A stretch of 64,000 nucleotides of DNA from Edolisoma coerulescens (GCA_013397115.1 VWZW01001657.1:1763413-1827412); one strand, 5' to 3'. Shown: positions 12,021 to 26,690, counted from the first letter of the stretch. Numbers and translations are program-made. The notes: generated from the sequence alone by a model not told the origin.

Positions 12021-15000
12021 CAAGATGAGTAAGTAATTTCCAGGCATTTTAAACAAAGCAGTGCCTAGTAGTTAAAAAACAACAGAGTGATGCTAAACAA
12101 GAAACTTTACGTGAGCTGTGCCAACTAAATTGTGGTCTCAGGAAGACTCCTGTGAAAGCAGCTGTGGGTCTGAAGGCAACCCTAAATATATTCCACTTTT
12201 TCAAATGCAGTCACATACCAGTAACAGGAGTGCAGTTCCTGGGTTACACTGCAGTTGCTAACGTACAGGAGACTTGCAGTTTACAGCAAGAGCCATCTGA
12301 AGATAGGGAGGAATAAAGTGCAGTATGGAATGTAACATCCATAGAAATGGCACAAAACAGCAAAATTCTTTAGGTGTGATCCCACAAACTGTTATGTGAA
12401 CCATTTCAGTAGAGTCAGTATATATTCAAATACGAAAAAAACCCCAAACAACAAACATGGAACCCCAAAGATCACCATATTTCCTGCCCCTGAGTCTTTA
12501 CAGAACAATTGCGAGCAAACAGCACCTTTTTCTCAAAACAGGCTGAGGGATAACCTTGTCTTTTATATGAATACAAAGTTATTGGCTTTGTCAGAGTCTT
12601 ACAAGGCATCAAAATAATTGTTTTGGTTCCTGATTTCACATCTGTTTTCAATGATCAGAAAAACAACTTATCACATAATATTCAACCACCAGATTTACAT
12701 GATGAAACCTCCAGTAAGCTAAACAATGCACTTATTTAAAAACTCCTAGAGATGCAGTCTTTTGAATTCCTGCATCACCTTGTCTAACCTATGTCCACCC
12801 TAGCTGCTTACTAAATGTATTGTTGTGGCTTATAATGTGATTATGGGAAGTAATTATCATAGTTTTATCCAGCTTTCAGAATCACAAGAGAAATTAAAAA
12901 TTGTATTTCCGTTTTAGAAGGCTGAACACTTCTTCCTAGTATAAGAAAAGGATTAAAATTCTACCAATAGATAAATTATTTTCCTACATGATTGTTGAGT
13001 ACAAAGACCTTCCGAAAGCTTTGGAATATATCTGAGGAAAGTTCCTTTAAAACAGAAATGTCCTGAAACAGTTGAATATCCTTCTGTGCTCAGCTGACAT
13101 ACAGTCAGGCCCAGGCCAAGACAGATAGACACACACTGTTCATACATTAACTAAACATATTTGTGATTTTGTAAATAAAATGCACCCACAATTAAATGCA
13201 TGAACTAGTGATATGGCACAGTAATTATACTCTTTTCAGAACTGCAGAAATTTCAGGCTGTCATCTTGTAAATTCTTACATGACTTACTCTAGTGGTGAT
13301 GTCAGTGACTGTTCTGAATTCCATTGCTTTGAAAGCAATTTAAGATCCTATTTTTATACTAATAGGAATTTATTAGTTTAACAGCTGGACATGTTGTGTC
13401 ACAACAAGTAATGCAGCATATTTAGTACTGCCAGTACTCTAAACCTTGACTTGTTGAACTTGCAGCAAAGTCATGTAGAAGTTTTACTGATTAAATCTAA
13501 AAGTTCTCTACGTATGACTCACTTAATTATCAGCTTCATCTGTAGAAGGATGATTCATGTAAATGTCTTGCAGGACCTATTTTTCAAAAAAGCAAATTTT
13601 CCATTTATTTTAGATATTAAAGATTAAAAAGTGGACAAGAATTCAGGAAAATAGCACCCATTTTCATTCCAATTTGTTTTGCTAAAAAATTTCAGCAGTG
13701 TACTGTGCATATATTTTAGACTTAAAAGAAATATGTTAAAGAAAAAACTACTTTTGATGTTCATAAGAGTAAGGGAAAAAAAATATGCCTTTATTATATT
13801 CCTACCTGTCTAGTTACTATTTTAACCTTAACTCCTTTGGGTTGTCCGTTTGCACTATTCTTCTCACCTTAACTGAACTTTTTGGGAAGTGTGCCATCCT
13901 TTATGTGTTTGTGTAGTAGCTGGAATAGTTGGAGGAATTGTAGCTCCTATGTACCACAAAATCCAGTGAGGCTGCTCATCTGCTTTCAATTATGTATTAA
14001 GTATGTGCTGAATCATGTTAAAAAGATCTTTCTCTTAATGTAGAATTAAATACATTTATTCCTCTTCATCCTACAGATGTATCATTTTCATTTCACTGGA
14101 GACCATTCCACGTATCTCAGATACTGTTAGTGGTACATTCTCCTCTGCCCTCCCAAACTGGTACCACCTGTCAAACTGATTGACATAATTTAAATAACCT
14201 TATCAAATACAAATTTGTAGTGGAACTACTGAAAGACTTACACAGAAAAGTTCCAGGTTAAAAAAAACCCCAACCTGATTGCTTCTCCTATGGGGTTCCT
14301 TTTTGGTATAAAAGAGTATATAAACCAAACGTCTGCGGCCAATTTTGTACTTTTACAAGCACTAACATTTTAACAGCAGAAATGTTAAATATCAAAGTAA
14401 TAGATGAGCATTCCACTAGAAGGCAATTTCACTAAATACCACAGGTATTAATCTTTCTGAATCTTAATTACACCCTTTTGACATATTATCCTTATCTGAC
14501 CTTTCCTCCAGAACTGCACGAGTAGGTGTGAGGTTGGCAGGCAAGCTCAGTCCTGCCTGCCACTCAGTTTAAAGCAAAGAATGAACAGACATAAAGATGC
14601 AGCTCATGTGCAGCACAGGAAGTCATTAAGCCACTATTTTCTGAAAGTTATCTTCCAAGTCCCAGCTTTTGTTCCAGGATTTTCCAACACCTTCCCTTTC
14701 CTCGCTTTGGTCATGCCTCAGAACATAGAGCTTTAATGAATTACTAAGAGTGTAGAACTATAAGATATTGCCAAAGAACTAAACTTTTTTTAACTAGAAC
14801 CATCCAAGGAACATTTAAAAACAATTAGTAATGGCAGGCCTTAATCGAAGGAACTGAATTTCAGTTTAGATTAGTAAGGGCTGGCAGTTCCAAGATTAAA
14901 AAAGTAATGATTCTGCCACTAAGCCACACTTACACCAATCAATACTGAAAAGTATCCAGATTTTATTAGATCAACTAAATAAGCACAAGTGGGTAACTTG

Positions 15001-18000
15001 GGCATATAAGATTTAGGAAGTGTTGTGTGAGAGGTGGAGCATAGAGATGGTACGTGGGAGAGCCAAGTCCTACTCTGACCTTAAGCAAGTTACTTGATGT
15101 TCCTTGGTCACAGTTTTCACAGCCACAGAGATGTTTGAGACATTCTTTCTTAATGTAATCCACTTCTATCTGATACTCACATTGTTCTTCTTGACACAAA
15201 TCTAAGACAACTTTTTATCAACTTGGTGCTCAAAATGAGGTTTTGCATTATAAATTTTCAACTGGAAGAACGTGCAGCACTAAACTGTGTGTATCCTACA
15301 ACTGTTCTATGACAATCCCTGTTGTCCACATAGTTCCCAGCATGGCCTGTTAGGCAGTAGCAGTCCCTGCCTGTACCCTAAAGGCATTTCAGAAAACCTC
15401 TAAGAGACTCTCTAAAGTACCTGAAGGGAGGATAGCAGTTTGTAAACCAAACCAGATTATTACAGTACTGCATTAAAGCTGAAAGTTAAATACGAAGAGT
15501 TGCTCCAAACTAGAGGAAAGGAAGAAAAGCCCAGGCAAATTTTTTGAGTCAAAAAGCTTGCCAAGTCAATCTGAGACTTATGGTTGACTTTTTTAGATTT
15601 TTAAACTTTTTAATTACCTTGTCAGCAATTTTGGGGATGCATGATCACTCTCACGTGCATCATTAAGCTGAATATAGCCTTAAGATGAATTCTTAGAATG
15701 TTTTGTGCACAATTCTACTTGAGTAGAAACAAACTGAACAAATAATATTTGATAAATATTTACTTTGCAAACCTGCACTGATTGATTTTCCTTAATTTTC
15801 TGTTTAAATTTATATTGCATTAAGAATTGCCTTTTTTTCTGTTGTTTTGTTCATTCAGAAAGGTTAAATGATTATTAATTCTGACTAAGTAGCAGCGTAA
15901 GTGTCCTTGAAATCTATGATAGTTTGATTGGGGCTGTTGTTCCACTTTTTTGTATTCTTCACTTCCTCTCATGTTCCACTATCAAAGCGACTTTCACAGT
16001 TTATATCCGTGCACTGGAGAGAATTAAGCAGAGAGCTCCAAAGCTCTGACTCTGTGCAAATCCTAAACAGCTTTAATAAGAGAATATTAAATTATATCCC
16101 CACAATCACTAAAGTTTGCCACTCATAAAGTATGCCATTCATAAATGGCATCTTTTTTCAGCATTAAACCTGTTGGATTACATACAATCAGTGCATATGG
16201 TGATCCAGACTTTTTCTATGAGGAGTGTGTGTTTAGATGTCTAATCATGCACTTCTAAGAATGGGGCTGGCTCTTAAAATTTTGGGTGTCCAACACTGGA
16301 CTTTCAAATCTGTGGGAAAGGTGAGAAGCAGGAACAAGGTGACTACTTGGCACGCATATATGGGGATGATGGGGAGAAGGATACTAAAGGATAGCCCAAT
16401 TTCTTCAGTTCTGCTTAAAGCTCTAATGAAAGGTATGGTTGTGAAAATGTCTCCCCTATTATTAGCACCAAAAGCACACACATGTTATTATAAATGTAAT
16501 TATATTGATTAATTATTTTAATGTGGATTGTGTCTTTAAATTTTGGATTTTATTGGTTGTGGAGGTAAGAGAAGATTTTCAATATTGATGTAGAGTAATA
16601 CTTATTATTGCTCCGTGGATTAACTCTTCCTCACATTACCAGTGTCTTACCCAAAGGTATTGTACCTAGTGGATTAGGACTTCAAATACTTCAAGGACAC
16701 AAAAGCTCTTTTCAGTAAAATCCAAGACTCTAGTAATTATTATCCAAGTCTTTCAGTGATTTTTTGATGTTTGGGTTGAGCTTTTGGCAAGAAGATTAAA
16801 AAAGAGAGAGAAAAAAATGGCAAAAAATATTTTCAGTTGATATAAGAGTCTTCAATGTCTCATCTATTGATTTTCTTCAGATCTTTAAATTCACAGTGTG
16901 ACTTATATTCCATGAAATAGGGTCATTGACATCTGAAAACGTACTACAAAAAATATACACTTCATATCCCATGGACTGAAACACATAATTGTCTAATGAA
17001 AAGGTTATCCAGTGTGTTAAATCCATCACTTACAGAATTTTTTTCCTCGCTTCTAAATGAACAGATTTTGCTGCATTTTAAGAGAGGAAAAGCTTCATGG
17101 TGACTGAAAAAGTCTGTGCGCACTGTGCTGTTTGACTGTGAGCTTAGAGCCTTAGTTATAATTTTATTTAATGTAAAATTTTGTGCAGTGATATTCCTAA
17201 ATTGGCCACCACATTAACACACTCCTCGACCTGAAAACTGTTATTTTTGTACTACTTACTTTCCTATTGCCTACATGTGTCAAAATAGAAAATAAAGAAG
17301 GTCTAAGATTTAAAGAAAATCTTGAATTTTCTACTGATGAACAAAAGCAGTTGAAACCATTAGCAAGCTGTTTGACAACATGAAACTGTCTTTACTAAAG
17401 TTCAACCTCTAAACAAGCCTTTTTGTAATCTCATTTATTTCCCCTCTATACAATATTTTGAGATCATTTTCAAGCTTTTTTCTTTATGCATGTGAAAGCT
17501 TTGATGCTCAATAATCAAATAATCTCCACAGCAGAGGCTTTAAGAAAACCATGGCATAATGTATGATTAACTTTTCTCTTGCCAGTTGTATTGCTACTGC
17601 AGAGTAAATAAAACCCTGCACTTTTCTATCCAACAAAATTACAAATAACAGAATATGGAAGGCATTCTGTAAACTATTAAAGTAACTTGTTTATATTTTC
17701 AAGTAATGAACAATTGTACATGTATTTAACATTCTATTAATCCCAGTGAAGTCAAATAAGTTACTAACATCACTATAATTTAATCACACCCATATTTATC
17801 CAATTAGACTTTGAATTTTCATTTTTTGAAGCAGACTAATTACTAGAAGAGGTTTTTTTTGACTTTTCCAATAAATCTTACCTCTTCCTTATTTGCATTT
17901 AATTAACTAAAAATGCACAATGGTTCCTTCTTAGATTCAGAGGCCTCTTGAAGGAAAGATTACCACAGCACTTCTCAGGAGTACCCAACAGTATAGCTGT

Positions 18001-19006
18001 CTGAAAACAGTCACTGCTATTAAGCTTTATGAGGCAAAATACAAACAAACATAGAAACAAACAGAAAAGCCCAAAACCTACCATCCCAAACACCTTTCCT
18101 AACCCTTATGATCACCATGAAGCACATACAACTAAGAAAGCACACTCTGGATTGCCCAAATCCTAGACTCTCTCTTCCACTTATATAAAAAATCAACTTT
18201 GTTCTTTGAGGGTATTTACTACTTTAGAAACTGTTGCTTTTTGCAGCCTGACTGATAAAATACAGCAGTGAAGTAGCTAAAATTACCACTGCAGTCCCAA
18301 CTTCAATACAGATTGCTGCTACAGGAAGACATTTTTTATTTTTTCATATGCTTGTAAGGCTCTGACTTTGAGGAAAGGAATGAGATTGCTTTACACGAGG
18401 GCAAACCTTGCTGGAACCATTCACACACTTGGATTTGGTCATGTTTATATCTCTTACTGGACATGGATTTCATGTTTCGTGAAGTTTTTGGAACAGTTTC
18501 GACTGACTTCAAACCATTTTAGGTCATACATTCACAGGCAGGTTGCTAGTATCTCACTTCAATAGATACATGTGTTTATCTATGTCACACAAAGCGTCCA
18601 GTCCAAAGTGAACCAGTGTCTACTGAGGAAAGGAGTAGTTGAGTCAGTTCAAGGGAAAGGATGTTAAATCACAAAAAATTAAATGTTCTCTACAGTTTGG
18701 ATGTTGTCAGTTTATAAAATGATCAATTTATTCAACAGTACTTTAGCAGTAACATTCTGAAGGATCAAATCCCAGTATCTGTACATAATTAGGCCTACTG
18801 TAAAGAGGAGCTGGAATCAGTTTTTACAGATCCCCTGGACTCTTGCCTTATAAAATAAAGACAGACCTAGAGTTCTCTTAAGCAAGACTAACAACATTTT
18901 CTGAGTTCAGACAGACCTTTGTTTTGCTTTTGGTCATTTAAAGGGCTTATTGGGAGCCACAACCACACAAAATTAAACAAAGTTTAAATTAATCAAAGAG
19001 AACAAT
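12021..19006. other. gene-free AT-rich sequence
   Basis: Seven kilobases with no recognisable exon, RNA gene or repeat family. The open frames in this interval are short, overlap on opposite strands and lack any domain signature. Confidence 0.55.
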
Positions 19007-19310
19007 TTATATTGGTTTCAGCACAGCAAATATTGGGGTCCCCCTGTACTGGAAGATGGGCCCTTCTGTGTAAGGATGTTGAGCCAGCTCACAGATGATT
19101 TCCTCAACACCCCATGAACAAAATCTCCTGTCATACCACTCTGTGAACAACCAGCTTTTCCTAACTGGAAGCCCGTGAGCCTCAAGTGCAGTTGTAACCA
19201 GGTACAAACAAGTCAAGGAATGGCTGTTGTCTTTGATGGGACAGTGGGAAATACCCTTTACCAGTTTTGGGTAACAATACCTTAGATTATTGATAATGTT
19301 GAAATTAAAA
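19007..19310 (-). other. unrecognised open frame with acceptor-like upstream sequence
   Basis: On the minus strand an open frame runs without stops from about 19420 to a TAA at 19007-19009. A good splice-acceptor-like sequence (TGCTTTTCTTCTAG) precedes position 19310, which would make a terminal exon of about 100 codons. The predicted peptide has a mixed, protein-like composition with several W, Y and C residues and ends in AVLKPI. I do not recognise it. There is no donor partner that I can identify, no AATAAA just downstream, and an open frame this long can occur by chance in a window of this size. It could be a real last exon, a decayed retrocopy or noise; noise is the most likely. Confidence 0.15.
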
Positions 19311-19420
19311 CTAGAAGAAAAGCATTGCAGGAATTTATTAAAAATAGATTTATCAGTGCATAAGAATTCATGATGTTTAACCTCAAGGCAAAAGCAACCA
19401 GGGCAGTGTGAGTTACAGTT

Positions 19421-22094
19421 TCAAGTGGAGGATTAGCTAAGGGGATTCAACACTTAATAGCCAAAATAAATGAGTATAATTATTTTATTACCCATGGTAA
19501 CTGATTTCATTGTTTTTATAGAAATAACAGCTCCCTAAGGAATGGAATGTTGCTTCAAAGAATCCCAGCTGCAAGCTTTGGTGTTCTCTTGTGGCAATCA
19601 AAAACAACAACAAAAATAGCTGTCGTTAATAATACTATTAATAACTGTGCTATCACATCTTAGAAATATATTCTGGGTTTGTCTGTACACCTGGATTTGA
19701 ATATGAAGTTTTCTAGCCACTGGAGGGTTTTAAATAGAATTGAAATAAATCTGTAAAGCACTTATTAAAATAAACATAAATATTTATAGAGAACAATGGA
19801 ATGCTTTAAATAGATTTTTTATAAATAAGTGTGTGATTAGTTGAGGAGCTTGAGAAATCTTTTAATTTAACCTCAGAAGAATTACTTAAAAGTCTACGTA
19901 TTTCTGCTTTTGCTCTCACTGTGAAGTGTTAACAATATATAGTCTACACAAGAATGATTTTCAAAGAATCTTACTGAAACATGTAGTGAATTTTTATAGA
20001 GTTCATCTCTATCACTTTCAAAATTCTACCCAGGTCTAACTTCGAGCTAATTTGTACTCCTACCAGTCTGTATTGCTGTTCAGTACCTGCTGTATCCTCC
20101 CCTTCCCCCTCTGCAGGCTCCCACCTTACAACCCACTACAAATTAGAACCTACTGGAAAAACTCCAGGTAGCTGCCAGGACCCACACATGGGCTGTGTTT
20201 CCATCATCTCTTGCACCCTTATAAAAGCAGTAATAGTAGTACACAAAATGGATACTGATGCCTTAATTGCAGGCAGCGTTTCAGTGACCTGCACCAGTTC
20301 TGCCTCAGTCAGACACTCTGGAATGCGCTCTGCCCAGTTCCTGCAGGGGGTACCCAGCTGAAGCTGTGATGCTGTGAGGAACCAAGTTCTCTGTGTTATA
20401 CAAACCAGAGCCAAACAATTCTGGGACTGAATCCAGTAGAAAAAATGCACATCCTAGGGACACAGCATATTTTGACTATGTCTATGTTCCCCTGCTTTCC
20501 AATGCCTTAACAAATGCCCAATCCTCCCGCACAGCTGGGGAAATAAACTATCATTCTAATTGGTGGTGGTGGGGTTTTGTTATTTTGTATAATATAATAT
20601 ACTAATACCATACACACAATTGGACATGGAGATTTTCTCATTTCTTACTTGTTGAGGCTTCACCGTGTAATTTTGGACATAACAGATGTTACCCCGAACA
20701 AACAAATACCTACGGTACAGCTCATCATCCCTGTCACAGGAGCTGGGACTGAACATCAAAATAAGAGATGAAGGAGTCACAGCAGGAACATGAACTACAG
20801 AGGGACCCACTGAGCCACAGCCTTTCTGCTGGTGAGACCCAGCCTGTGAATCCACGGAAATCATCTGATGACCTTTACAGAAGCATCAGGTCTGGAATCT
20901 GGCCTGAATTCCATTTGGAGAGACAGTTCTTGGAGTGCTCATAAGGCTTCAACGTGGTATCATGAGCCCAGTTAACTGTTTGTAAAATTCAATACATCTC
21001 TCCTTAGTGGTGTAGAATCAAAAGAAAACAGCTTGATGAACTTCCAGCTAGTGTGCAAAATACTGGAGAGCTTCTTCATGTTCTTTATTAGGGGTACCAG
21101 TGGTCCTAAAAACTGTAAAAAAAAGGCTTAGCATGATTCTATCTCTTTGGGTTGGCTTGGGTTTTTTTTGTTTTGTTTTGAAAGGAAAAGTAAAACAATG
21201 AATGTGAAAAAAAATTTCTAAAGTTAAATGTCACTATCATTTGACAACAGTACTGGCAAAATTGCAGGCAATGCTATTAAAAAAATTAGTACATATTCAA
21301 TAAGAGCTGGTATTAATTAAGACAAACTTAAGATTTTAACCTCCAAAATATGTTATGGCTTTTCAGTATCATTAAATCATAGTCACTGTGTGTATCTTCC
21401 GACATTTTCAAAGTTCATATTTGGACATCTAACACTGATAAGAATAACATAATCCTCACAGGGTTCTGAAAAAATAGTATTTGCATTAGTAGTCACATTG
21501 TAACTGGGAATGGAATAGAATGGTTATGATGCAACTCAACAAGTACCTGCACCAACCCAGTGGGGAGGTGGACAAGGATTAGCAGGGAGGGACCCCTGAA
21601 AATACCACATGGTTTTGAGACTTGGGCAACAATTCCTTGCGTGTTAACTTGGATTTGTGTTTGCTCTTCCTCAGCACTGAAATTCAATCTCTTTGAATAT
21701 AAGTCAACAAAATATTCTGTAGTGAAGTTGTCAGCTAATTCAAGGTGGGTATAAATACTCTAAATCCTACTTCATCTCTTTAGGACAAATATATCCTAGG
21801 TACACAAATTGTCTTTTATCTTTCATATAACATCACATTTGAATATTTTTTTTTCAGTCATTGCCTTCACATTGTCTCTTTAAACAATTCTATTTAAAAT
21901 TATTTCTTTTTGTCTATTCTTTATTCATTTCTGATTTCTGAGTCCTCACGTGTGCCTGGGCATCACAGAAGCAACTTCCCTCCTAATCTCTGTCTGTTCC
22001 TTCTCAGCTGCAGGCACAGGAAGAAAACAGTGATTCTGTGACCTCAAACCCACTTATGCAGTAACGAACTGTGATGTTCCAAATGCTTGATTGT
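19421..22094. other. gene-free sequence
   Basis: No gene or repeat family recognised. Two G/T-rich low-complexity patches occur, at about 20563-20580 and 21150-21185. Short open frames on both strands near 20136-20864 have no domain character. Confidence 0.55.
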
Positions 22095-22480
22095 GGCAAC
22101 CTGGAATGAATCACAGCCAGGAAAGGATGATGAGCACAGAAATGCTTTTTCTTATGCACACATTTTGGTAATTAGCTGCAATGGCCAAAGGCAGGGAGCA
22201 GCAAACACAGTGCTTCTTTAAAGTGCTTCTTGTTTAAAGCAACTTCATGAATTAGAATTGGTCTGGAAAAGCAAGCGATTAATAACACTGTGGTCATTTG
22301 CCTGGATGTAACTGAAAACCTTACCCCAAAATTAGGATCCAAGGAGACTGTTGATTTAAAATATTTATTATGTAAACCAGTGTGAAGTGGTTGCAACATA
22401 AATTGTTTGATTTTTAAATTTTAAGCCTGGAGGTAAACAATGAATCATAATGTGATGTAAATCAGTCAAAACCCCAGAAC
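22095..22480. promoter_or_regulatory. candidate conserved noncoding element
   Basis: This block has dense transcription-factor-like words: TAATTAG at 22169-22175, ATTAATAA at 22278-22285, TGTAAAC at 22371-22377, ATTGTTT at 22402-22408 (SOX-like) and the forkhead-type GTAAACAA at 22433-22440. The sequence is non-repetitive and has no long open frame. The look is that of a vertebrate developmental enhancer or ultraconserved block, but conservation is inferred only from texture. Its 3' edge overlaps a hairpin-like repeat remnant starting near 22451. Confidence 0.33.
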
Positions 22481-22512
22481 ATTAAAGGCTGATTTACACC
22501 AGCTGAAGACCT
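22451..22512. repeat. hairpin-like ancient repeat remnant
   Basis: TGTAAATCAG at 22456-22465 is perfectly complementary to CTGATTTACA at 22489-22498 across a 23-base spacer, and the right arm continues CCAGCTGAAGA. Similar arrangements occur near 23152 and 29777. I have an uncertain recollection that GATTTACACCAGCTGA-type palindromic sequence is dispersed in reptile and bird genomes. I do not name a family. It may also be part of the conserved-looking block to its left. Confidence 0.35.
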
Positions 22513-25500
22513 ACCTCCATTTATTAAATCAGTCTTTGCACAGAGTGATCTCACAGAAGTCATGAAATCACAGGGATGAGAGAAAGAAGCCCAAGTTAAA
22601 GGAAAACAAACCAAGAATGGTGCAGGCACATTCAAAAGCTGTTTAATGGCTTTCACAAGAAAGAGGCAATGGAGAATGTCTTGCCCCTACTGCCACTCGT
22701 CTTGCAGTAACTGACACTCAAACAGCGTAAAACAGGAAGGCAACAAAACCCTTCTATTTGTAGTTACTGTTCAGTGCTCTCAGCGACTGCCCAAAGGACA
22801 TCTCCCACTGCCAGCTCGGGTCTGCCCTTCCAAGGCAGATCCCTTTGCTTTCAACTTCCTCACATACCTGCTGCATGAAGAACAGAAGCACACAGGGGAA
22901 AGCTTCACACCGGGTTCCTGGCAAACACTTTGTTTAATGTAGCTAAACAGTGTCTACTTCAAGGCACAGAGAAATTCCTGTCTTGATTTCATGTTGAGAT
23001 CCAAACCTAAGAAATACAGGTACTCTTTATGTAAACATTTGCCTAACTGATTGCTAAATCCAGGGAGGAGCAGCTCTTTCCATTATTTGTATCAGTTTTA
23101 CATCTACTTCTGCTCAGCAACTGAAAGGTATACAGGAAGAAAAAATCCAAATGTGATGTAAACCAGGATATAAATTACACCAATTATGAATCGGCCATAA
23201 AAAGGAGAGATAGAACTGAAGTACCAAATAAGGGAGAAGAAGAAGATTAAATTAATAAACTAAACATATAGTTAAGAATTTCTGTAATGTTTTTCTTGCC
23301 CCTTAGTCTCGTCACTTTGTGTATTCTGATGGTCTTACAGCCCTTCTCTGACTCTGCCTGAATGTGAGAACAGAAGCAATTACTTTGCGTGGCCATGAGA
23401 AAATTATTTCTAACAGTGAAGGTTCCCTTCCCTCCCATCCCCAACATGACAACTTTCCACTCCCCGGATTTAAATGCAGATACTCAAGTAGTCTCTCTTC
23501 TGAGTAACGCTGGATGAATTTCAAAACAGATGTATGGAAGATGTCACAGCGTCACATTCCCCCCAAGTAACAGCAGGTGAAGATGTGGACAGTCAGTTTA
23601 TTTTGCTGCTGCTGTCAGTGACTCCCTCTCTACTCCCCCCTCTCTAACCAAACATGCAGGACTAAATATCTCAGAAGATATAAACCATTTCAACTGTTTC
23701 AGACCTGCTTCTCCTAGACATCTGCTACTGCCCTTTAACTGATTTTAAATTCACCAAAGAGCTGGTGTCAAACTATTTATCTTTACATGTCATTTCCAAA
23801 GACACGCTCCTACCCAGGTTTCAGTTGTTTAGATCCCTGCTGGCTTTAGACATAGCACACACCTCTGGGAATTGCACAAACCATATTGCCATACTTAAAA
23901 TTTCATGTGATACCAACGTGACTACGTTTATGTCCAAAAGCAAATGTTTTGAGATAGAGAAACAGAGAAAAGAAGAAGAATGCCAAACCCAGTAAGTGGG
24001 AATGCTGCTATCTCCTAGCATAACACTAAAGATCCTGCAGTACAATACTTTCTGCCTCTTTATTATTTAACGGTGGTTTAAAAATACAAGAAAGAAAAGC
24101 AGAAAGGAAGCATGAAGAGGCCCAAAGTTTACACTGGAAAAGAAAAATTCTAGTTTCACGTCTAACGATAAAAAAGAATGTACACACAGGTACACGTGTT
24201 GCAATATAGGTATGTACCTACTGTTTCTTTAATTCAGCCCATGTACTAACTTCACATGACACTTTTTCTAGCTGCTCCAGAAGTACAGCCCAACAGAGCT
24301 GTCAGGTACTTTCCAAGTTTCTCCTAGGTTACAACCACAAGGAATTTTAAGTCTGTAGACCAGAGTATTCTATGACATCCAGAAGGACTAAGCTATGTCA
24401 GGACACAGTTCTTATGGCAGAACACTTAAGTTCTCCTTCCTGCTGATGATCATGATGTATTTCAGGGACACAAAACAAAGCTCGTGTGCTCATGTGGCAG
24501 TGGGTTACAGATAACTTTTTGGGAAGGAGGTCTGCAAGGAACCACTGTGAAAAAAGAAAATTGTAATCACTAGGAAAAACATATCGAATCCTGTCATGAT
24601 ATGGCCCCTTGTAACTTTAGTAGGGACCCTTAGCTCTCAGGAAAAAAGAAAGGAAGCACTAGGAATGGATGCTGTACTTACGGCATGGATCTTGATATCA
24701 GGAGTCAAAGTCTAGTTTGGTTAACAGCACTGTTTATGTGAGTCTGGTCTCAAAGGACACACTTTTGCACCTCTTCAAAAAATGTCTTAAGTGGAGAACT
24801 GGTTATAGAATGATTCTGGGAAGGATCTCCACACTGTGACAGTCAAAGAACAAAGAATGGTACCTGTTGTGAACATCTCAAACATTTAAAGCAAAGTAGT
24901 GTTTATTTCTTCTAGGTTAGAAAATGAAAGCATACAGACAGAAACCTAATAATTTTTCATATCCTATTTTTATTAACATGGTTAAATTCTCTCAGATTAG
25001 CACTGAACAGAATTTACTTCAACAGCAGAAAATATTACAAGTCACTCAAGCCTTGTCTTCAAAGATCTTTTAATCTTATTTAGTGATCTTGCTGTTCTAA
25101 GGCTGTGGCCTACTTGGAATTACTTCTTTGCCTGCCCCTGTGATGTGAACATGTCATGGTATATTCAAGCTACAAAATTGCCATCAATAACATCATACAA
25201 TAATACACTTGGCCCTGCACACCCATGTACTCTAACCAAACATCATTTAAGCTACACTAGTCAAGAATCTGTGGAAGCATCCAAATACTTTTTAGTTTCC
25301 TTTTTTCTCTTTCAAGAGATAAAGACAAGTGAAGACAGTACCCAGAACTCTTATTTACTGATTAATTAGTTCAAATGTATTTATTTTCATTTTGTTTTAT
25401 GCTGGGCCAAGTTCTCAAGAAGTGTTCAGTGCTATTTACAAAAGCCCTACCAGTCACATTCCCTACTTGTGGTGCCAGAGCCACCAGCCTCAGAGTGAGG

Positions 25501-26504
25501 GATCGCTGCAAGTGATACAGCAATGCAACCAAGGATTAAATGTTAAAAAGGTTCCTCTAATGGTTCCTCAAATAGTAGTGGAAGGCAGAAGATCTTGTCA
25601 GAGATAATATATGGCATTTACAGTAAGAAGGCATTTTTCACATTTGTTATGTAACATAATAGGCAACGCAGTATTTGTGGAGAGAAGGAAACACAGCACT
25701 ATGCACATCCCATCCTTGGTAACCTCACCTGCATCCTTGATGTGTGGATCAGGATTCTCCATCTCAGAGATTGCAAACTGGCCTAATTCCATCAAGTGTT
25801 ATAAGAATTATAGCATTCAAAGAAAGCTTCCTCATCTCAATGGTAACTGACCAACAAGTAACTGAGGAAGGGTGAAAGCAAAGCATTTGTTACAATTTTA
25901 ATGAACATCTACTTTGATCAAAATACAGTAAGAACTCAGTGCCTTCCAGACAGCTCTGAGTGAATCAGGGCCTGAATATCTATGTGTTCATGCATTATTG
26001 TAATACACTGGTATGGGCATTCAAAGGTCCTGCTTTAAAAACTTTGGTTTTGTACACATAAATTTTTCAAATGTAATACTAATAAGATGATACATGGACA
26101 GTGTCCTAAAACTGGCATGCCATAATAAAAAAAATAACAAAATAACCAAATTTTTAAAAAAATAACATAAAAGAATGGACCTCTGAAAATGTACTTATCA
26201 ATTTTACAGGAAATGCATCAAAGTTCATATCACACTAAGCTAAAAAGTGTGATGCAATACCTGTTTACCTGGTAGTTATGAGCAGTGCACAATTTTTCCA
26301 GTGTTGCTATCCCGGGTTATCAGATGGTTGTCTGCTACTCTGTGGCCTGGCAGGGTACGGCTCCACTGTAACCAGTAAAATAACAGTTTGCAGCCAACTT
26401 TAAAAAAAATATTATATCTGACTCCCAGCTGTGGTTAGAATGTCAGTTACAGCTGCTGCCTTGTTACAACACCCCCACACTTCCCAGCTCACAAGGACAC
26501 GTTC
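22513..26504. other. gene-free sequence with one weak repeat-like match
   Basis: No gene recognised. At 23152-23166 the sequence TGTGATGTAAACCAG matches 22451-22465 at 14 of 15 positions and is followed by GATATAAATTACACC, so it may be a third weak copy of the hairpin-like remnant. The remainder, including short open frames around 23247-24045 and 25145-25850, shows nothing coding-like. About 26120-26170 is A-rich low complexity. Confidence 0.5.
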
Positions 26505-26690
26505 AGTGAGAGAATGGCCTGCATTCATTGTGTAATTATCAACCTCACACACCTTGGAAACAGAGAAAGCTCCAACACGTGTATGACTAAAAACACTGCC
26601 GTGAGATTATGGGCTGCAACAATAAAACTATTTCCTACTGTACTTAATAGACTATTATAATGGGAAAATAATGGGAGTATAAAACCTTTT
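26505..26690. promoter_or_regulatory. candidate conserved noncoding element
   Basis: This non-repetitive block carries TAATTA at 26533-26538 within TGTAATTATCAACC, and a CAATAAAA word at 26620-26627 that resembles a CDX/posterior-HOX site. The texture is similar to the 3330-3560 and 22095-22480 blocks. No open frame of interest spans it. Regulatory function is inference. Confidence 0.28.
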
